Assembly: GCA_003446015.1 (NCBI GenBank)
Contig: DMBU01000070.1
Span: 19,281-40,768, forward strand
From: Bacteroidales bacterium
Lineage (GTDB): Bacteria; Bacteroidota; Bacteroidia; Bacteroidales; UBA12077
Reading direction: 5' to 3'
DNA: 21,488 bases
Shown here: piece after piece, positions 1 through 8,152 of the stretch
Layout of the letters: each line of letters starts with the position of its first letter
Numbering within the stretch: position 1 is the first letter of the stretch
Notes under the pieces: generated by a model
What the model saw: the letters and a program-made list of their open reading frames with translations, nothing else
Database searches by the model: none
Told to the model about the DNA's origin: nothing
Program-made: the position numbers and the translations under genes

Positions 1-703
1 CAGGTTTATATATGGTTTTTATATTTTTTATTTTGGCATATGTATTTTGATTTTTCTTTCCAGATATTGAAAAGAAAGCAACACCTTCGCCAACAATTGT
101 TCCTTGTGTTTTTGATTCTAAAAGTTCTAAGCTCTTAATTGTTCTATTTTTAACCCAACGCGTTTTTTTAACAATTGAATAATGTTCAGGAGTTACTTCA
201 TCGAAACCACCAACCAAAACATTTTCAGCATCTTTGTTTTCAATTAATAGCATTCCATCTAAAAGAGCACTTTCAAAAGAAAATCCACGGTGTGAGTATG
301 TATTGTTGTAATTAAAACATTGTAATGCAATAGCCACCTGACCGCTTATCGTATTGTGAGTTGATTGTATAAATGCAGTAGGAGCAAGGAATTCTTCATT
401 GTTATCTAAAACCTGATTTAAAAACTTTTCTGTATCCCCAACTAAACCTAATCCTGTACCTGTAATAATTGCACCCGGATTTTCAATACCTGCATCTTTT
501 AAACAAAGTTTTGAAGCACTAATTCCCATTTTAATCAACTTACTCATTCTGCGAAGCTGAACAGGATTAACAAATTCTTTGTAATTAGGCTCAATACATG
601 AAAGAAAATCCGTTTCATGATTTACAACATCAGCTAAAAAAATGCTACTGTCAGCAGTGTTTTGAGGAGATATATTACCTATTCCATTTATATAAACTTC
701 CAT
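1..703 (-). CDS. Chain-length-factor-like ketosynthase homologue (C-terminus cut by window edge)
   Basis: The reading frame is open from ATG at 703 to the window edge, giving 234 residues and no stop, so the gene is partial. The start (MEVYINGIGNISP) resembles N-termini of the Ketoacyl-synt_2 family (beta-ketoacyl synthase chain-length factors of aryl polyene and flexirubin loci). Motifs STHNTISGQ (residues 114-122) and SHRGFSFESAL (137-147) fit this family. The nucleophilic Cys of an active ketosynthase is absent: the region carries HRGFSF. It probably pairs with the active ketosynthase just upstream to form a KS-CLF heterodimer setting chain length. The upstream gene's TAG stop at 707-705 is one base from this ATG, so translation is probably coupled. 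Family assignment is firm; the heterodimer is inferred from known aryl polyene systems such as ApeO/ApeC. Confidence 0.85.
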   Translation of the reverse strand, partial: MEVYINGIGNISPQNTADSSIFLADVVNHETDFLSCIEPNYKEFVNPVQLRRMSKLIKMGISASKLCLKDAGIENPGAIITGTGLGLVGDTEKFLNQVLDNNEEFLAPTAFIQSTHNTISGQVAIALQCFNYNNTYSHRGFSFESALLDGMLLIENKDAENVLVGGFDEVTPEHYSIVKKTRWVKNRTIKSLELLESKTQGTIVGEGVAFFSISGKKNQNTYAKIKNIKTIYKP

Positions 704-704
704 A

Positions 705-1904
705 CTAATATCTTGAAAAAATTAATGCTGAATTATTGCCACCAAATCCAAATGAGTTGGATAATATGTGATCAACCTTTACATTCTCTAATAATTCAGT
801 AACAGGTTTAAAGTTCAATTCTTTCATTTGAGTTTTAAAATTCAGATTAGGAAAAATCATATTATTCTGAATACTTAATACTGAAATAACTGCTTCGACA
901 CCACCTGCTGCACTAGTAGTATGACCGGTATATGATTTTGTTGAGCTTACTTTTGGAATATTATCTCCAAATAAAGTTTGAATTGCTCTTCCTTCAGATA
1001 AATCGTTGTTGTCGGTTCCTGTGCCATGCGCATTAATATAATCAATTTGCTCAGGTTTTAAGCCACTTTTATCCAGAGCTTCTTTCATTGCAGCATATGC
1101 TCCCTTTCCCTCAGGAGTAGATGCAGTTTGATGAAAAGCTTCACATGAATTACCATAACCGGTTAATTCAGCAAGCACTTTTTTTCCTGTTTCTTTTACT
1201 ACATCTTCTGATTCTAATACTAAGAAAGCAGCACCTTCGCCAAGATTTAATCCCATACGATTTTCATCGAAAGGCTTACAGGGTTCACGATCTAAAATCA
1301 TTAAGGTATTAAAACCGTTCATGTGGTAACGGGTTAAGGATTCAATTCCCCCGGCAATAACCCGATCTAATAATCCATTTTTAATCATTCGGGCACCCAG
1401 CATCATTGAGTTTGCTGCTGATGAACATGCTGTACTTGTGGTAGAAACAAATTCTTTAACTCCTATGTAATCAGCAATACGCTCGGTACTATCGCCACAA
1501 TCATGAGACTCAATAAATTCAATATGATTGGTTGTTGTGAGCAGATCTTTGTAATGAAGCTCACTTTTATCCATTCCACCAACTGTAGTTCCGGAAATTA
1601 ATCCGGTTCTTTTTTCTTTAATATCTGAGATTTGAGCACTTTTAACTGCTTCAGCGGCTGCTATAATGCCTATTAATGTTGCGCGTGTATACGATTTATT
1701 CTTATCTAAACCAGATCTTTCGATTAACTCCTCTTCTGAAAGCTTAACTTCAGAAACAGGAATTACTCCTTTATGAATTGTGCTTAAATATTTTATATGC
1801 TCAACACCTGATCTTTTTAATTTAAGAGATTCAAGTGTTTCTTCAACATTATTCCCAATCCCCGATATGATGCCTATGCCGGTAACAAAAACCCTTTTTG
1901 ACAT
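705..1904 (-). CDS. Beta-ketoacyl-ACP synthase (FabF-like), active
   Basis: A 399-residue condensing enzyme that elongates an ACP-bound chain with malonyl-ACP. The full Cys-His-His set is present: Cys160 in STACSSA, His293 in NAHGTGTDNND and His328 in TGHTTSAAGG, followed by the usual C-terminal GFGGNNSAL. Length is normal for FabF-type enzymes. The ATG at 1904 lies 28 bases after the ACP gene's stop, and only one base separates this stop from the chain-length-factor-like gene, the classic KS-CLF order. It most likely performs the iterative elongation that sets the polyene length. Membership in the KS family is certain; substrate is inferred from context. Confidence 0.93.
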   Translation of the reverse strand: MSKRVFVTGIGIISGIGNNVEETLESLKLKRSGVEHIKYLSTIHKGVIPVSEVKLSEEELIERSGLDKNKSYTRATLIGIIAAAEAVKSAQISDIKEKRTGLISGTTVGGMDKSELHYKDLLTTTNHIEFIESHDCGDSTERIADYIGVKEFVSTTSTACSSAANSMMLGARMIKNGLLDRVIAGGIESLTRYHMNGFNTLMILDREPCKPFDENRMGLNLGEGAAFLVLESEDVVKETGKKVLAELTGYGNSCEAFHQTASTPEGKGAYAAMKEALDKSGLKPEQIDYINAHGTGTDNNDLSEGRAIQTLFGDNIPKVSSTKSYTGHTTSAAGGVEAVISVLSIQNNMIFPNLNFKTQMKELNFKPVTELLENVKVDHILSNSFGFGGNNSALIFSRY

Positions 1905-1932
1905 TTATGGTACTCCCTTTTCAGCGTAAAAA

Positions 1933-2187
1933 TTATTTTTTCTTCTCTTCGATATATTCAGCAATAGTTCTTATTGAATAGAAAATCTTTTTACCATCTT
2001 TTGGATCTTCAATTTTAATTCCATATTGTTTTTCAAGTAAAACAATTAATTCTAATGCATCAATTGAATCAAGTCCTAAACCATCACCAAATAGGGGTGC
2101 ATCTGTATCTATATCAGCAGGTTCAATGTCTTCTAAGTTTAATACTCCAATAACCTGTTCTTTAATCTTTAATAATAACTCTTCCAT
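1933..2187 (-). CDS. Acyl carrier protein
   Basis: An 84-residue acidic carrier protein. The phosphopantetheine attachment site is Ser41 in GLGLDSIDALEL, and the protein ends in a Lys-rich tail. It closely resembles the ACP encoded at 16616-16891 on the other arm: both carry PLFG then LGLDSIDA(L/I)EL and differ from the other two ACPs here, so these two may be paralogues serving equivalent steps. It is six bases from the gene before it and 28 from the ketosynthase after it, so it is probably the carrier for that KS-CLF pair. Confidence 0.95.
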   Translation of the reverse strand: MEELLLKIKEQVIGVLNLEDIEPADIDTDAPLFGDGLGLDSIDALELIVLLEKQYGIKIEDPKDGKKIFYSIRTIAEYIEEKKK

Positions 2188-2193
2188 TTCTAT

Positions 2194-2823
2194 TTACTTA
2201 ATTAATTGATTTATGAATTCGGGTTTAAAACTAATATTATCTTTTTTATTTTCCTTATTTTTTTCTACTAAAAACAACATCGCACTATATTCGCCATCGA
2301 TATAATCTGCCCAACCTGCAATACAAGCATCTAATTTACCAGAATTTAACAGTTCATTTACATGGTGGCTCATAAATTCTACATCAAATTCTTTAGCTAT
2401 AAAACAGGTGTTTTCGCCCTGGAACTTGTTGCGAATGCATATTTCACCAATCATAACATTAGGTAAAGTATATACAAAAACAGCAGGACTCGGGAAATAG
2501 TTCGATTTATCTTTTATGGTATCGTTATATTTTAAATCTGTATCAATTGATGAATGTGAATTTTGTAGGATAACACCTACTTTGTCAGGATCAATTTCTT
2601 TGATATGCTCATTAGCTTGTAAAACAATCTCCGAAGCAATAAAAGCAACTTTACATAGATTATCCATTTTAAAGTATTTAGGATAACTTATTTCGTAATG
2701 CTTATACACTGATTTCATAAAAGCACCGAATTCATTTTTTTCAGAATCTACAATTTCAGTCTTACCATCAACAATAATTTGATGAGGCTTTATGATACAA
2801 TATTTTGAGATAACATTTTCCAT
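2194..2823 (-). CDS. Short ketosynthase-like protein without catalytic Cys
   Basis: About 209 residues, roughly half a ketosynthase. The pattern VGVILQNSHSSIDTDLKY, then a PNVMIGEI segment and LDACIAGWADY follows the N-terminal half of the beta-ketoacyl synthase fold, but the catalytic Cys position (about 16 residues before the Ser-Gly of LLNSGKLD) falls in AKEFD and no nucleophile is visible. There is no C-terminal half with the His residues. Similar half-size 3-oxoacyl-ACP synthase-like proteins occur in flexirubin/aryl polyene loci; the function is not known to me and could be a structural partner for a ketosynthase. I chose ATG 2823 (MENVISKYC), four bases after the preceding stop; an in-frame ATG at 2838 would overlap that gene. 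Confidence 0.75.
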   Translation of the reverse strand: MENVISKYCIIKPHQIIVDGKTEIVDSEKNEFGAFMKSVYKHYEISYPKYFKMDNLCKVAFIASEIVLQANEHIKEIDPDKVGVILQNSHSSIDTDLKYNDTIKDKSNYFPSPAVFVYTLPNVMIGEICIRNKFQGENTCFIAKEFDVEFMSHHVNELLNSGKLDACIAGWADYIDGEYSAMLFLVEKNKENKKDNISFKPEFINQLIK

Positions 2824-2827
2824 AGTA

Positions 2828-3988
2828 CTAATCAGCATTTAGTTCAGAAAAGTAAGCTGCTGCATTACTGCCACCAAACCCAGATGCTGTTTTTAAAAAG
2901 TTGTTTATTTCTGTTTGTTTAAATTCTGTAATTACATTTAAAGGTTCGCTTACTCCATGTTCTGAGTAACCAAGCGATTGGATCAAACAATTTTCTTTAA
3001 TGGAATGAATCCCTGCTATACATTCAATAATTCCTGCAGCACCAAGTGTATGACCCCAATAAGCCTTTAAACTATTTACCGGAACATGCTCTAATTCTGC
3101 CCACTTAATTGCCTTGGATTCCATTTCATCGTTATATGGAGTTGCAGTTCCGTGGCCCGAGATGTAATCAATATTCGTGTTTGTTTTACCGGCCTCTTTT
3201 AACGTATTTCTTATCGCATAATATAATCCATCACCAGTTCTTGAAGGTCCTGAAATGTGGTTTGCATCATTTGAATTGGCACCTCCTCTGAAAATAACAG
3301 GTTTTTCTTCTTTCACTAAGTCCTTATTCGATGTCATGATTATTGTTCCAACACCTTCACCTAGTGTAATTCCTGTTCTGTTTGCATCGAATGGCTTACA
3401 TGGCTCATCACTTATAGCTTTAAATGACTGAAATCCTGATGGTGTAAACTCAGAAATAATATCTCCACCACAAACGATCACATTTTTGTATTTTCCGTTT
3501 CTTAAATATTCTGCAGCAACAATAATTGCTGTAACTCCGGATATACAGGCGTTTGAAACAAAAACTGGTTTTACAGCAGAATTAAAAAATTTACATACTT
3601 GATCAGAAATAGCCCACAAATTGATTCTATCCTTATCAAATGGATGATTTTCGTTTTCAATAAGATCAATATTCCCTTTTACAGATGAAAAAACAAATAA
3701 GGTATTTTCTTTGGAAGGGTCAATATCGGTTTGTTTTAATGCATCTGTAATAGATAAAATCATCATTTTCTCAAGACGCGTGTATTTTTCAGGTTTATCT
3801 ATTCTTGAAAATTCAGTTTCTAATCTCTTCGAATCAACAATTGATGTTTGTAATGGAATCTGGGTGATTTTTGGATCAGAAGTTTTTTTTATTCCGGATT
3901 TACCCAATTTAAGATTATCAAAATTTTCCCGGCTCGAGAATCCTAATGATGTAATTATATTGTCTGCTATCGTATAAATATTATTCAT
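2828..3988 (-). CDS. Beta-ketoacyl-ACP synthase, active
   Basis: Second complete ketosynthase of this operon, 386 residues from ATG 3988. Catalytic Cys148 sits in SNACISG, His279 in GHGTATPYND and His313 in WGHTLGAAG, with GFGGSNAAA near the end. The frame extends upstream to an ATG at 4039, but those 17 residues overlap the thioesterase gene and do not look like a KS N-terminus. MNNIYTIADNIITSLG aligns with the normal start and lies 16 bases after the thioesterase stop. The N-terminus lacks the usual VVITGxG strand wording, a divergence seen in cluster-specific KS enzymes. It is followed immediately by the half-size KS-like gene, which may be its partner. It probably handles a different chain or step from the KS at 705-1904. 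Confidence 0.9.
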   Translation of the reverse strand: MNNIYTIADNIITSLGFSSRENFDNLKLGKSGIKKTSDPKITQIPLQTSIVDSKRLETEFSRIDKPEKYTRLEKMMILSITDALKQTDIDPSKENTLFVFSSVKGNIDLIENENHPFDKDRINLWAISDQVCKFFNSAVKPVFVSNACISGVTAIIVAAEYLRNGKYKNVIVCGGDIISEFTPSGFQSFKAISDEPCKPFDANRTGITLGEGVGTIIMTSNKDLVKEEKPVIFRGGANSNDANHISGPSRTGDGLYYAIRNTLKEAGKTNTNIDYISGHGTATPYNDEMESKAIKWAELEHVPVNSLKAYWGHTLGAAGIIECIAGIHSIKENCLIQSLGYSEHGVSEPLNVITEFKQTEINNFLKTASGFGGSNAAAYFSELNAD

Positions 3989-4004
3989 AATCAGAATGCT
4001 GATT

Positions 4005-4439
4005 TTACTTAATGAGGCCCATTTTTTGTTTCCATTCAAGGAAAAATTCAGGACAAATTAGTACAAGCTCACGATCAAGATTTAAAAATACCTGAATACT
4101 TTCTCCTGTAGCTGCTATTTTATTATTCTTTTTATTGTAAATAGTATATGCGAAATGAATTTTTGCAGCATCGTGATCAATGAATTTTGTTTCAATAATT
4201 GCTGAATCTCCATATTCAAGTGGGGTTTTGTATTCAAAATCCAATTTTACAAGTGGAGTTAAATGTTTATTCGCGTATACATCGAGGTAACTTAATCCAA
4301 GTGCTTTACCGAAAGCTTCACGTCCATCCTCAAAGTATTTTGCGTAATTACCATGCCACACAATTCCCATCGAATCAACTTCGCTGAATCTGATTACTAT
4401 TTCTGTTCGATGTATTAATGTTTTTTTATCCAATTTCAA
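4005..4439 (-). CDS. YbgC/4-hydroxybenzoyl-CoA-type hotdog thioesterase
   Basis: A 144-residue single hotdog-fold protein. The N-terminal FSEVDSMGIVWHGNYAKYF (residues 18-36) is the active-site signature of the acyl-CoA thioesterase YbgC/4HBT family, including Asp22, His29, Asn31 and Tyr32. It would hydrolyse an acyl or aroyl thioester on CoA or ACP. Comparable thioesterases are standard in aryl polyene and flexirubin loci, where they may release chains or clear stalled ones. It is the first gene after a 215-base gap containing repeats, so the genes from here down may have their own promoter, but I see no convincing -7/-33 pair there. Confidence 0.88.
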   Translation of the reverse strand: MKLDKKTLIHRTEIVIRFSEVDSMGIVWHGNYAKYFEDGREAFGKALGLSYLDVYANKHLTPLVKLDFEYKTPLEYGDSAIIETKFIDHDAAKIHFAYTIYNKKNNKIAATGESIQVFLNLDRELVLICPEFFLEWKQKMGLIK

Positions 4440-4522
4440 TTTTTTTTATGAATTCGCTAAATTAAGTCCTAAGTTTTAATAATTAGAATTTTAAGTAAAA
4501 AATTATCAACAAAGTTTTAAAA

Positions 4523-4550
4523 ATTTCAGATTTCAGATTTCAGATTTCAG
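4523..4550. repeat. Tandem heptad array, four copies of ATTTCAG
   Basis: Four exact consecutive copies of ATTTCAG lie between the thioesterase and permease genes. A further TTTCAGA occurs at 4594-4600 beyond a GC-richer palindromic insert. Such short intergenic heptad arrays are slippage-prone; no function can be read from this one. Confidence 0.9.
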
Positions 4551-4593
4551 ACCTGTCCGACCGGTTTACATGCCAAATGGCATTACAGGCGGG
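4551..4593. repeat. REP-like palindromic insert
   Basis: This block of about 43 bases is clearly GC-richer than its surroundings. It holds nested inverted repeats: CCTGT (4552-4556) with ACAGG (4585-4589), and ATGCC (4570-4574) with GGCAT (4579-4583) around an AAAT loop, plus the palindrome ACCGGT at 4560-4565. It is flanked on both sides by TTTCAGA (4545-4551 and 4594-4600). The look is that of a dispersed REP-type element that landed in the heptad array, although a folded mRNA element is also possible. Confidence 0.55.
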
Positions 4594-4654
4594 TTTCAGA
4601 TTGTATTCATGTTGTTTTATTTTGAAACTTGAAATTTGAAACATGATATCAATT

Positions 4655-5938
4655 TTATTTTGTCCTTGTGTAGTTATTATAAACCATAGCAACCAAAAGC
4701 ATAAGCACAAAGAAAATCAGCAATTTAGCTGTTTCAGCTAAAACAACAAAAATATCTCCACCACGAAGGAATATATCGTAAAATCCATTTAATCCCCAAT
4801 GCAAAGGAGAGAATTGACTTAGTATTCTTATGGTATGCGGCATTACATAAACTGGAACCCAAATACCTCCCAGGGCAGCAAAAATAATAATTGAAACAGC
4901 ACCAAAAGTTGCAGCTTGTTCATGAGTTGTAGCAATAGTGCCAATTGCTACGCCATAGCCTGTAGCTGCTAATCCTGAAGCTAATGCCATAACACCAAGT
5001 GCAATTTTATGAGGGCCTATTTCAAGCTGAGGTAATCCCATGAGTGGCATTATATAAACTCCTACTAAAAGCATTAAAATAAACTGTAAGAAGGCAACAC
5101 CAAGGAATACAAATATTTTACTAAACATTACCGTTACGAATGAACCAGGCATTGTTTTTAATCGAAACGCACTGCCATCTTCACGTTCCTTAATAATATT
5201 TCCGGCTAAAGGTAATACGATAAAAAACATAGCAAACATGGTCCATGCCGGAACATTATGCTGAACTGAATTTGGAAGCTTTTCAACTCCTGTTGTTGAA
5301 GCATAAACTTCCTGATATTTTATGGTTTCGAAACTTTCGAATTTGATAGGTTTCTGATCTGGCATCATTTGTGCCAAAGCCTCAGAAAAATTCTTAAAGA
5401 ACATCTCAATTTCAAGTTGTGATGTAAATTCTTTTAATGAACTTAATACTGAATTTTTAAATGATTGGCTTGTTGCAGGATCAATATAAATGGTAATATC
5501 AACAGTACTTTTCTTTGTTCGCTTTTTAACTCCCGGGATATTAAAAGATTTAAAAGATTTGTTAATTAATGTACTAACATTACCCCGAATAGCATCGGTT
5601 GCTCTTGCTGGAATTACAATTCCTAATTTATATTTACCTTTTGCTACAAGTTCTTTTGCCAGTTCTTCTGTTATTTTTTCTCCATCTATTTCTTCAACGA
5701 TTTGAAAAAACTCGGAGGCGTATAATCCTTTTGTAATAGCCTCACCCAAACTGTCCTTGTCGTTGTTTACAAGAATCATGGAGATGTTAACCTCTTTAAC
5801 TGTTCTAAAGGTTGCATCTTGAATCAAAGTCATTATTAAAATAAGTACCAAAGGCATTATAAATAAAATAGCCAAACCAGCTCTGTCTCTAATAAGTACC
5901 AGAAACTCTTTATATATTGATGAAAATAATCTTCGCAT
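4655..5938 (-). CDS. ABC-2 type transporter permease
   Basis: A 427-residue membrane protein of the NatB/ABC2_membrane_3 type. One N-terminal membrane segment (about residues 20-40, GLAILFIMPLVLILIMTLI) is followed by a large extracytoplasmic domain of nearly 190 residues, then about five membrane segments in the C-terminal half, starting near AWTMFAMFFIVLPLAG and ending with LLIFFVLMLLVAMVY. NIIKEREDGSAFR is the typical cytoplasmic coupling segment. It starts 11 bases after the ATPase stop and forms the transporter with it. In this cluster it probably exports or flips the lipid product or a precursor across the inner membrane; substrate is inferred. Confidence 0.92.
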   Translation of the reverse strand: MRRLFSSIYKEFLVLIRDRAGLAILFIMPLVLILIMTLIQDATFRTVKEVNISMILVNNDKDSLGEAITKGLYASEFFQIVEEIDGEKITEELAKELVAKGKYKLGIVIPARATDAIRGNVSTLINKSFKSFNIPGVKKRTKKSTVDITIYIDPATSQSFKNSVLSSLKEFTSQLEIEMFFKNFSEALAQMMPDQKPIKFESFETIKYQEVYASTTGVEKLPNSVQHNVPAWTMFAMFFIVLPLAGNIIKEREDGSAFRLKTMPGSFVTVMFSKIFVFLGVAFLQFILMLLVGVYIMPLMGLPQLEIGPHKIALGVMALASGLAATGYGVAIGTIATTHEQAATFGAVSIIIFAALGGIWVPVYVMPHTIRILSQFSPLHWGLNGFYDIFLRGGDIFVVLAETAKLLIFFVLMLLVAMVYNNYTRTK

Positions 5939-5949
5939 ATCTTATTAAT

Positions 5950-6708
5950 TTATTCGTCGCGTAATGCTCTTCCAGTTTTGTGTAAAAAGATGCTTTCCAA
6001 ATCGGTAAATTCTTTTTGGCTAGCAATCAGGTCTTTTGGTTTTCCTTCAGTTATAATATGCCCTTGGTCAATAATTGCAACTCTTGAACAAAGATTCTCA
6101 GCCTCTTCCATATAGTGAGACGTGTAAATAATGGTTGTTCCTTCTTTATTTATATTTCGAAGATGATCAAGAATAACATTACGAGACTGCACATCTACCC
6201 CAACTGTAGGTTCATCCAAATAAATAATTTTGGGTTTATGAAGTATTCCTGCGATTAGATTAATTCGACGTTTCATGCCACCAGAAAAAGTTTTGATACG
6301 GCGATTTGCATTTTTTTCTAATCCAAAAAGTTCAAGACATTCATTTATTCTATTTTTTAATTCTTTCCCATATAATCCATACATATGACCAAAAAATGTA
6401 AGATTCTCTTTGGCTGTTAATGATGGATATAATGCTATTTCTTGCGGAACAACTCCAATAATGTTTTTTATTTTTTCGGCAGAATGTTGATATTCCATTC
6501 CATCGATAAATACATTCCCTGAGGTTGGACCAAATAGTCCGCATAAAATAGATATGGTTGTTGTTTTTCCAGCTCCGTTTGGACCTAATAAACCATAAAT
6601 CTCACCTTTATGAATATCCAGGCTAATATTATCAATGGCTGGTGTATTTGAGCCCTTGTAATATTTAGTAAGGTATTTAATTTCAATTATATGATGATTT
6701 TCTTGCAT
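5950..6708 (-). CDS. ABC transporter ATP-binding protein
   Basis: A 252-residue nucleotide-binding subunit of an ABC-2 exporter. Visible motifs are Walker A GPNGAGKT (42-49), Q-loop Gln89, signature FSGGM (141-145), Walker B IIYLDE (161-166) and switch His198 in YTSHYMEEAE. Its ATG overlaps the stop of the BtrH-like gene by one base (TAATG), so exporter and acyltransferase are translationally coupled. It powers the permease encoded immediately downstream. There is no sign of a fused membrane domain. The coupling to BtrH suggests export of the acylated product, which is an inference. Confidence 0.95.
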   Translation of the reverse strand: MQENHHIIEIKYLTKYYKGSNTPAIDNISLDIHKGEIYGLLGPNGAGKTTTISILCGLFGPTSGNVFIDGMEYQHSAEKIKNIIGVVPQEIALYPSLTAKENLTFFGHMYGLYGKELKNRINECLELFGLEKNANRRIKTFSGGMKRRINLIAGILHKPKIIYLDEPTVGVDVQSRNVILDHLRNINKEGTTIIYTSHYMEEAENLCSRVAIIDQGHIITEGKPKDLIASQKEFTDLESIFLHKTGRALRDE

Positions 6709-7712
6709 TAGCTTATTAATTTCTTTAATTCAATAAAAAACTTCTCTTCATCATCAGCAATATCAAGCATAAGGTTAGCTACTGTATTGTATCCATCAGG
6801 ATCGGATGAACGACCTTTGCAGGTTTGTGCTGCTAAAGATGAAAAATTACGCCACTTATCACCAATCTTTGTCATTTTTTTCGAAAGCTCAAAATATCTT
6901 TCATCTTTCATAACCTCTGCAACTTCTTGTAAAAATGCCGCATAAATAAACCTAAATCCTGCACCTCCGGTACCAATTTCTTCGAGCATACGAACTAACT
7001 GGGCTAAGTAGGATGCAGCTTTTCTTGCTCCCAAATTATTGGGCCATTTACGAACTCTTTTTGATAGATATCTTATTCCTTTAACTCCAAATAATGGAAC
7101 AGGAATAGTTAGCATCCAGTCAGCTGTTTGTTTTATCCCTTTTATAATAGCAGGTTTTAAATCTATCTCTTCAGGAATGCTTATTGGATAATACATCTTA
7201 CCATTTGGACTCAAAGGACCTTTTGCAAATCTGGCTTTCTTAAGTTCTTCGTATGTTAAGGTTGTAGGATACTCCATAACAGGATCGCTAATGAAGTAGG
7301 TATTACCTTCTTTTCCGTAAACAGTTAAGTTGTGAGCATTAAAATGAAACCGATAAGCAGGAGGGAAGTAGGTTAAATGATAAACACCTGACTGGATTCC
7401 AACAGGGAGCTTTCTTTCAAGAACTTTGTCTAATTCATCCATTGCTCTTTTAGGTTGTTTCCTAAACGATTGCTTTTTCATTTTGATTCCCAGGCGTTTC
7501 GCTGCTCGTGCAAAAATCATTCCTGGAACAGGCCTGAATGATGCCAATGGAATTCCATTTACTTTAACAAAAGGCATATAAGCAAAAAAGTAACCACTTC
7601 CGATTCCAAATATCATTGCTTCACTTAAATTTAATCCATGATATTTTAATAAACTGGAAATTACTCCATTTTCGCAGTGTCCGGCAGGTATATGTTCGAA
7701 ATCAAGTTTCAT
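6708..7712 (-). CDS. BtrH-like acyltransferase (BtrH_N + DUF4872), copy 1
   Basis: A 334-residue protein of the butirosin BtrH family, which moves an acyl group from an ACP onto an amine in butirosin synthesis. The N-terminal domain carries a papain/C39-like set: Cys13 in GHCENG, His127 in NAHNLTVYGKEG and Asp143 in ISDP. The C-terminal half has GTGGAGFRF (247-255) and IGDKWRN (283-289), shared with the second copy at 15589-16602. The catalytic assignment of these residues is inferred from position. It overlaps the upstream HTH-like gene by four bases (ATGA) and the downstream ATPase gene by one. The acceptor is unknown; the likely donor is one of the cluster's ACPs. Confidence 0.85.
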   Translation of the reverse strand: MKLDFEHIPAGHCENGVISSLLKYHGLNLSEAMIFGIGSGYFFAYMPFVKVNGIPLASFRPVPGMIFARAAKRLGIKMKKQSFRKQPKRAMDELDKVLERKLPVGIQSGVYHLTYFPPAYRFHFNAHNLTVYGKEGNTYFISDPVMEYPTTLTYEELKKARFAKGPLSPNGKMYYPISIPEEIDLKPAIIKGIKQTADWMLTIPVPLFGVKGIRYLSKRVRKWPNNLGARKAASYLAQLVRMLEEIGTGGAGFRFIYAAFLQEVAEVMKDERYFELSKKMTKIGDKWRNFSSLAAQTCKGRSSDPDGYNTVANLMLDIADDEEKFFIELKKLIS

Positions 7713-8119
7713 TTTTTATTTTCTGGTTTAAAGTTTACTAACTCATCTACACTTATATTAAAAACTTTGGCATAGTTTTCTAATTGATCTTGTTTTAACT
7801 TTTTAAATCCTCTTGGTTTAAGGTGTCTTTTAACTTTCCATTTTGATAGTTCAACATAATCGGCTAATAAAGTAACATCCATTTGGTTTTTTGCCATAAA
7901 GTGCATGATTGGGCTTGCTTTTCCGGCGCTTATTTTTTTATCAGCCAGGTCTACCATCTCTTGAATATCTTCCCAGGCAAGTTCATTAACAATGTTTTTG
8001 GGCTCCCAACCTTTGCTAAATGTTTTTACATATTTCCCATTCTCGTCGACTGCATACTGTACTTCGCGAGTAATGCCTGCGGTTATTCCTTCGTCTTGTG
8101 GTACTTTATCTTTTTCCAT
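7709..8119 (-). CDS. Small XRE-like helix-turn-helix protein, copy 1
   Basis: A 136-residue protein. The C-terminal half (about residues 72-130) reads like an XRE/Cro-type helix-turn-helix: DVTLLADYVELSKWKVKRH, then a segment ending NYAKVFNISVDELVNF, the typical last helix of such domains. It is homologous to the protein at 15092-15592 (shared KVKRH at 95-99, FKxxK, DQL/DLQ, YA..F). The N-terminal half has no recognised domain. The four-base ATGA overlap with the BtrH-like gene, repeated in the other arm, shows a fixed two-gene module. It may regulate the locus or bind the BtrH-like partner; DNA binding is not proven by the sequence. Confidence 0.75.
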   Translation of the reverse strand: MEKDKVPQDEGITAGITREVQYAVDENGKYVKTFSKGWEPKNIVNELAWEDIQEMVDLADKKISAGKASPIMHFMAKNQMDVTLLADYVELSKWKVKRHLKPRGFKKLKQDQLENYAKVFNISVDELVNFKPENKK

Positions 8120-8124
8120 GATTT

Positions 8125-8152
8125 AGTTAAAAGTTAAAGGTTAAAAGTTAAA
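8125..8152. repeat. Tandem heptad array, RGTTAAA x4
   Basis: Four consecutive heptads (AGTTAAA, AGTTAAA, GGTTAAA, AGTTAAA) fill part of the 88-base gap between the dehydratase and HTH-like genes. Right after it, the AT-rich run to 8207 contains repeated GATACTAA/AATACTAA-like words. It has the same unit length and copy number as the array at 4523-4550 but a different unit. Confidence 0.85.

Noticed and set aside
3711..3977. Plus-strand open frame of 88 codons antisense to the ketosynthase
   Set aside because: It lies wholly inside a conserved gene with all catalytic motifs, has no leader signals and resembles no family; the same applies to other antisense frames such as 7883-8137, 18441-18689 and 19759-19956.
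2828..4039. Ketosynthase start at 4039
   Set aside because: The extra 17 residues overlap the thioesterase gene and have no place in a ketosynthase N-terminus; ATG 3988 fits better.
4440..4654. Internal promoter before the thioesterase
   Set aside because: The nearest -7-like word (AAACTTTG on the minus strand, 4510-4517) mismatches the consensus and has no -33 partner at a proper distance.
6708..7712. Aminoglycoside (butirosin-like) biosynthesis from the BtrH homologues
   Set aside because: No aminocyclitol, glycosyltransferase or aminotransferase gene is present; the family is broader than butirosin.
4523..8152. CRISPR or other repeat-spacer array
   Set aside because: The repeats are seven-base tandem units without spacers, and no cas gene is present.
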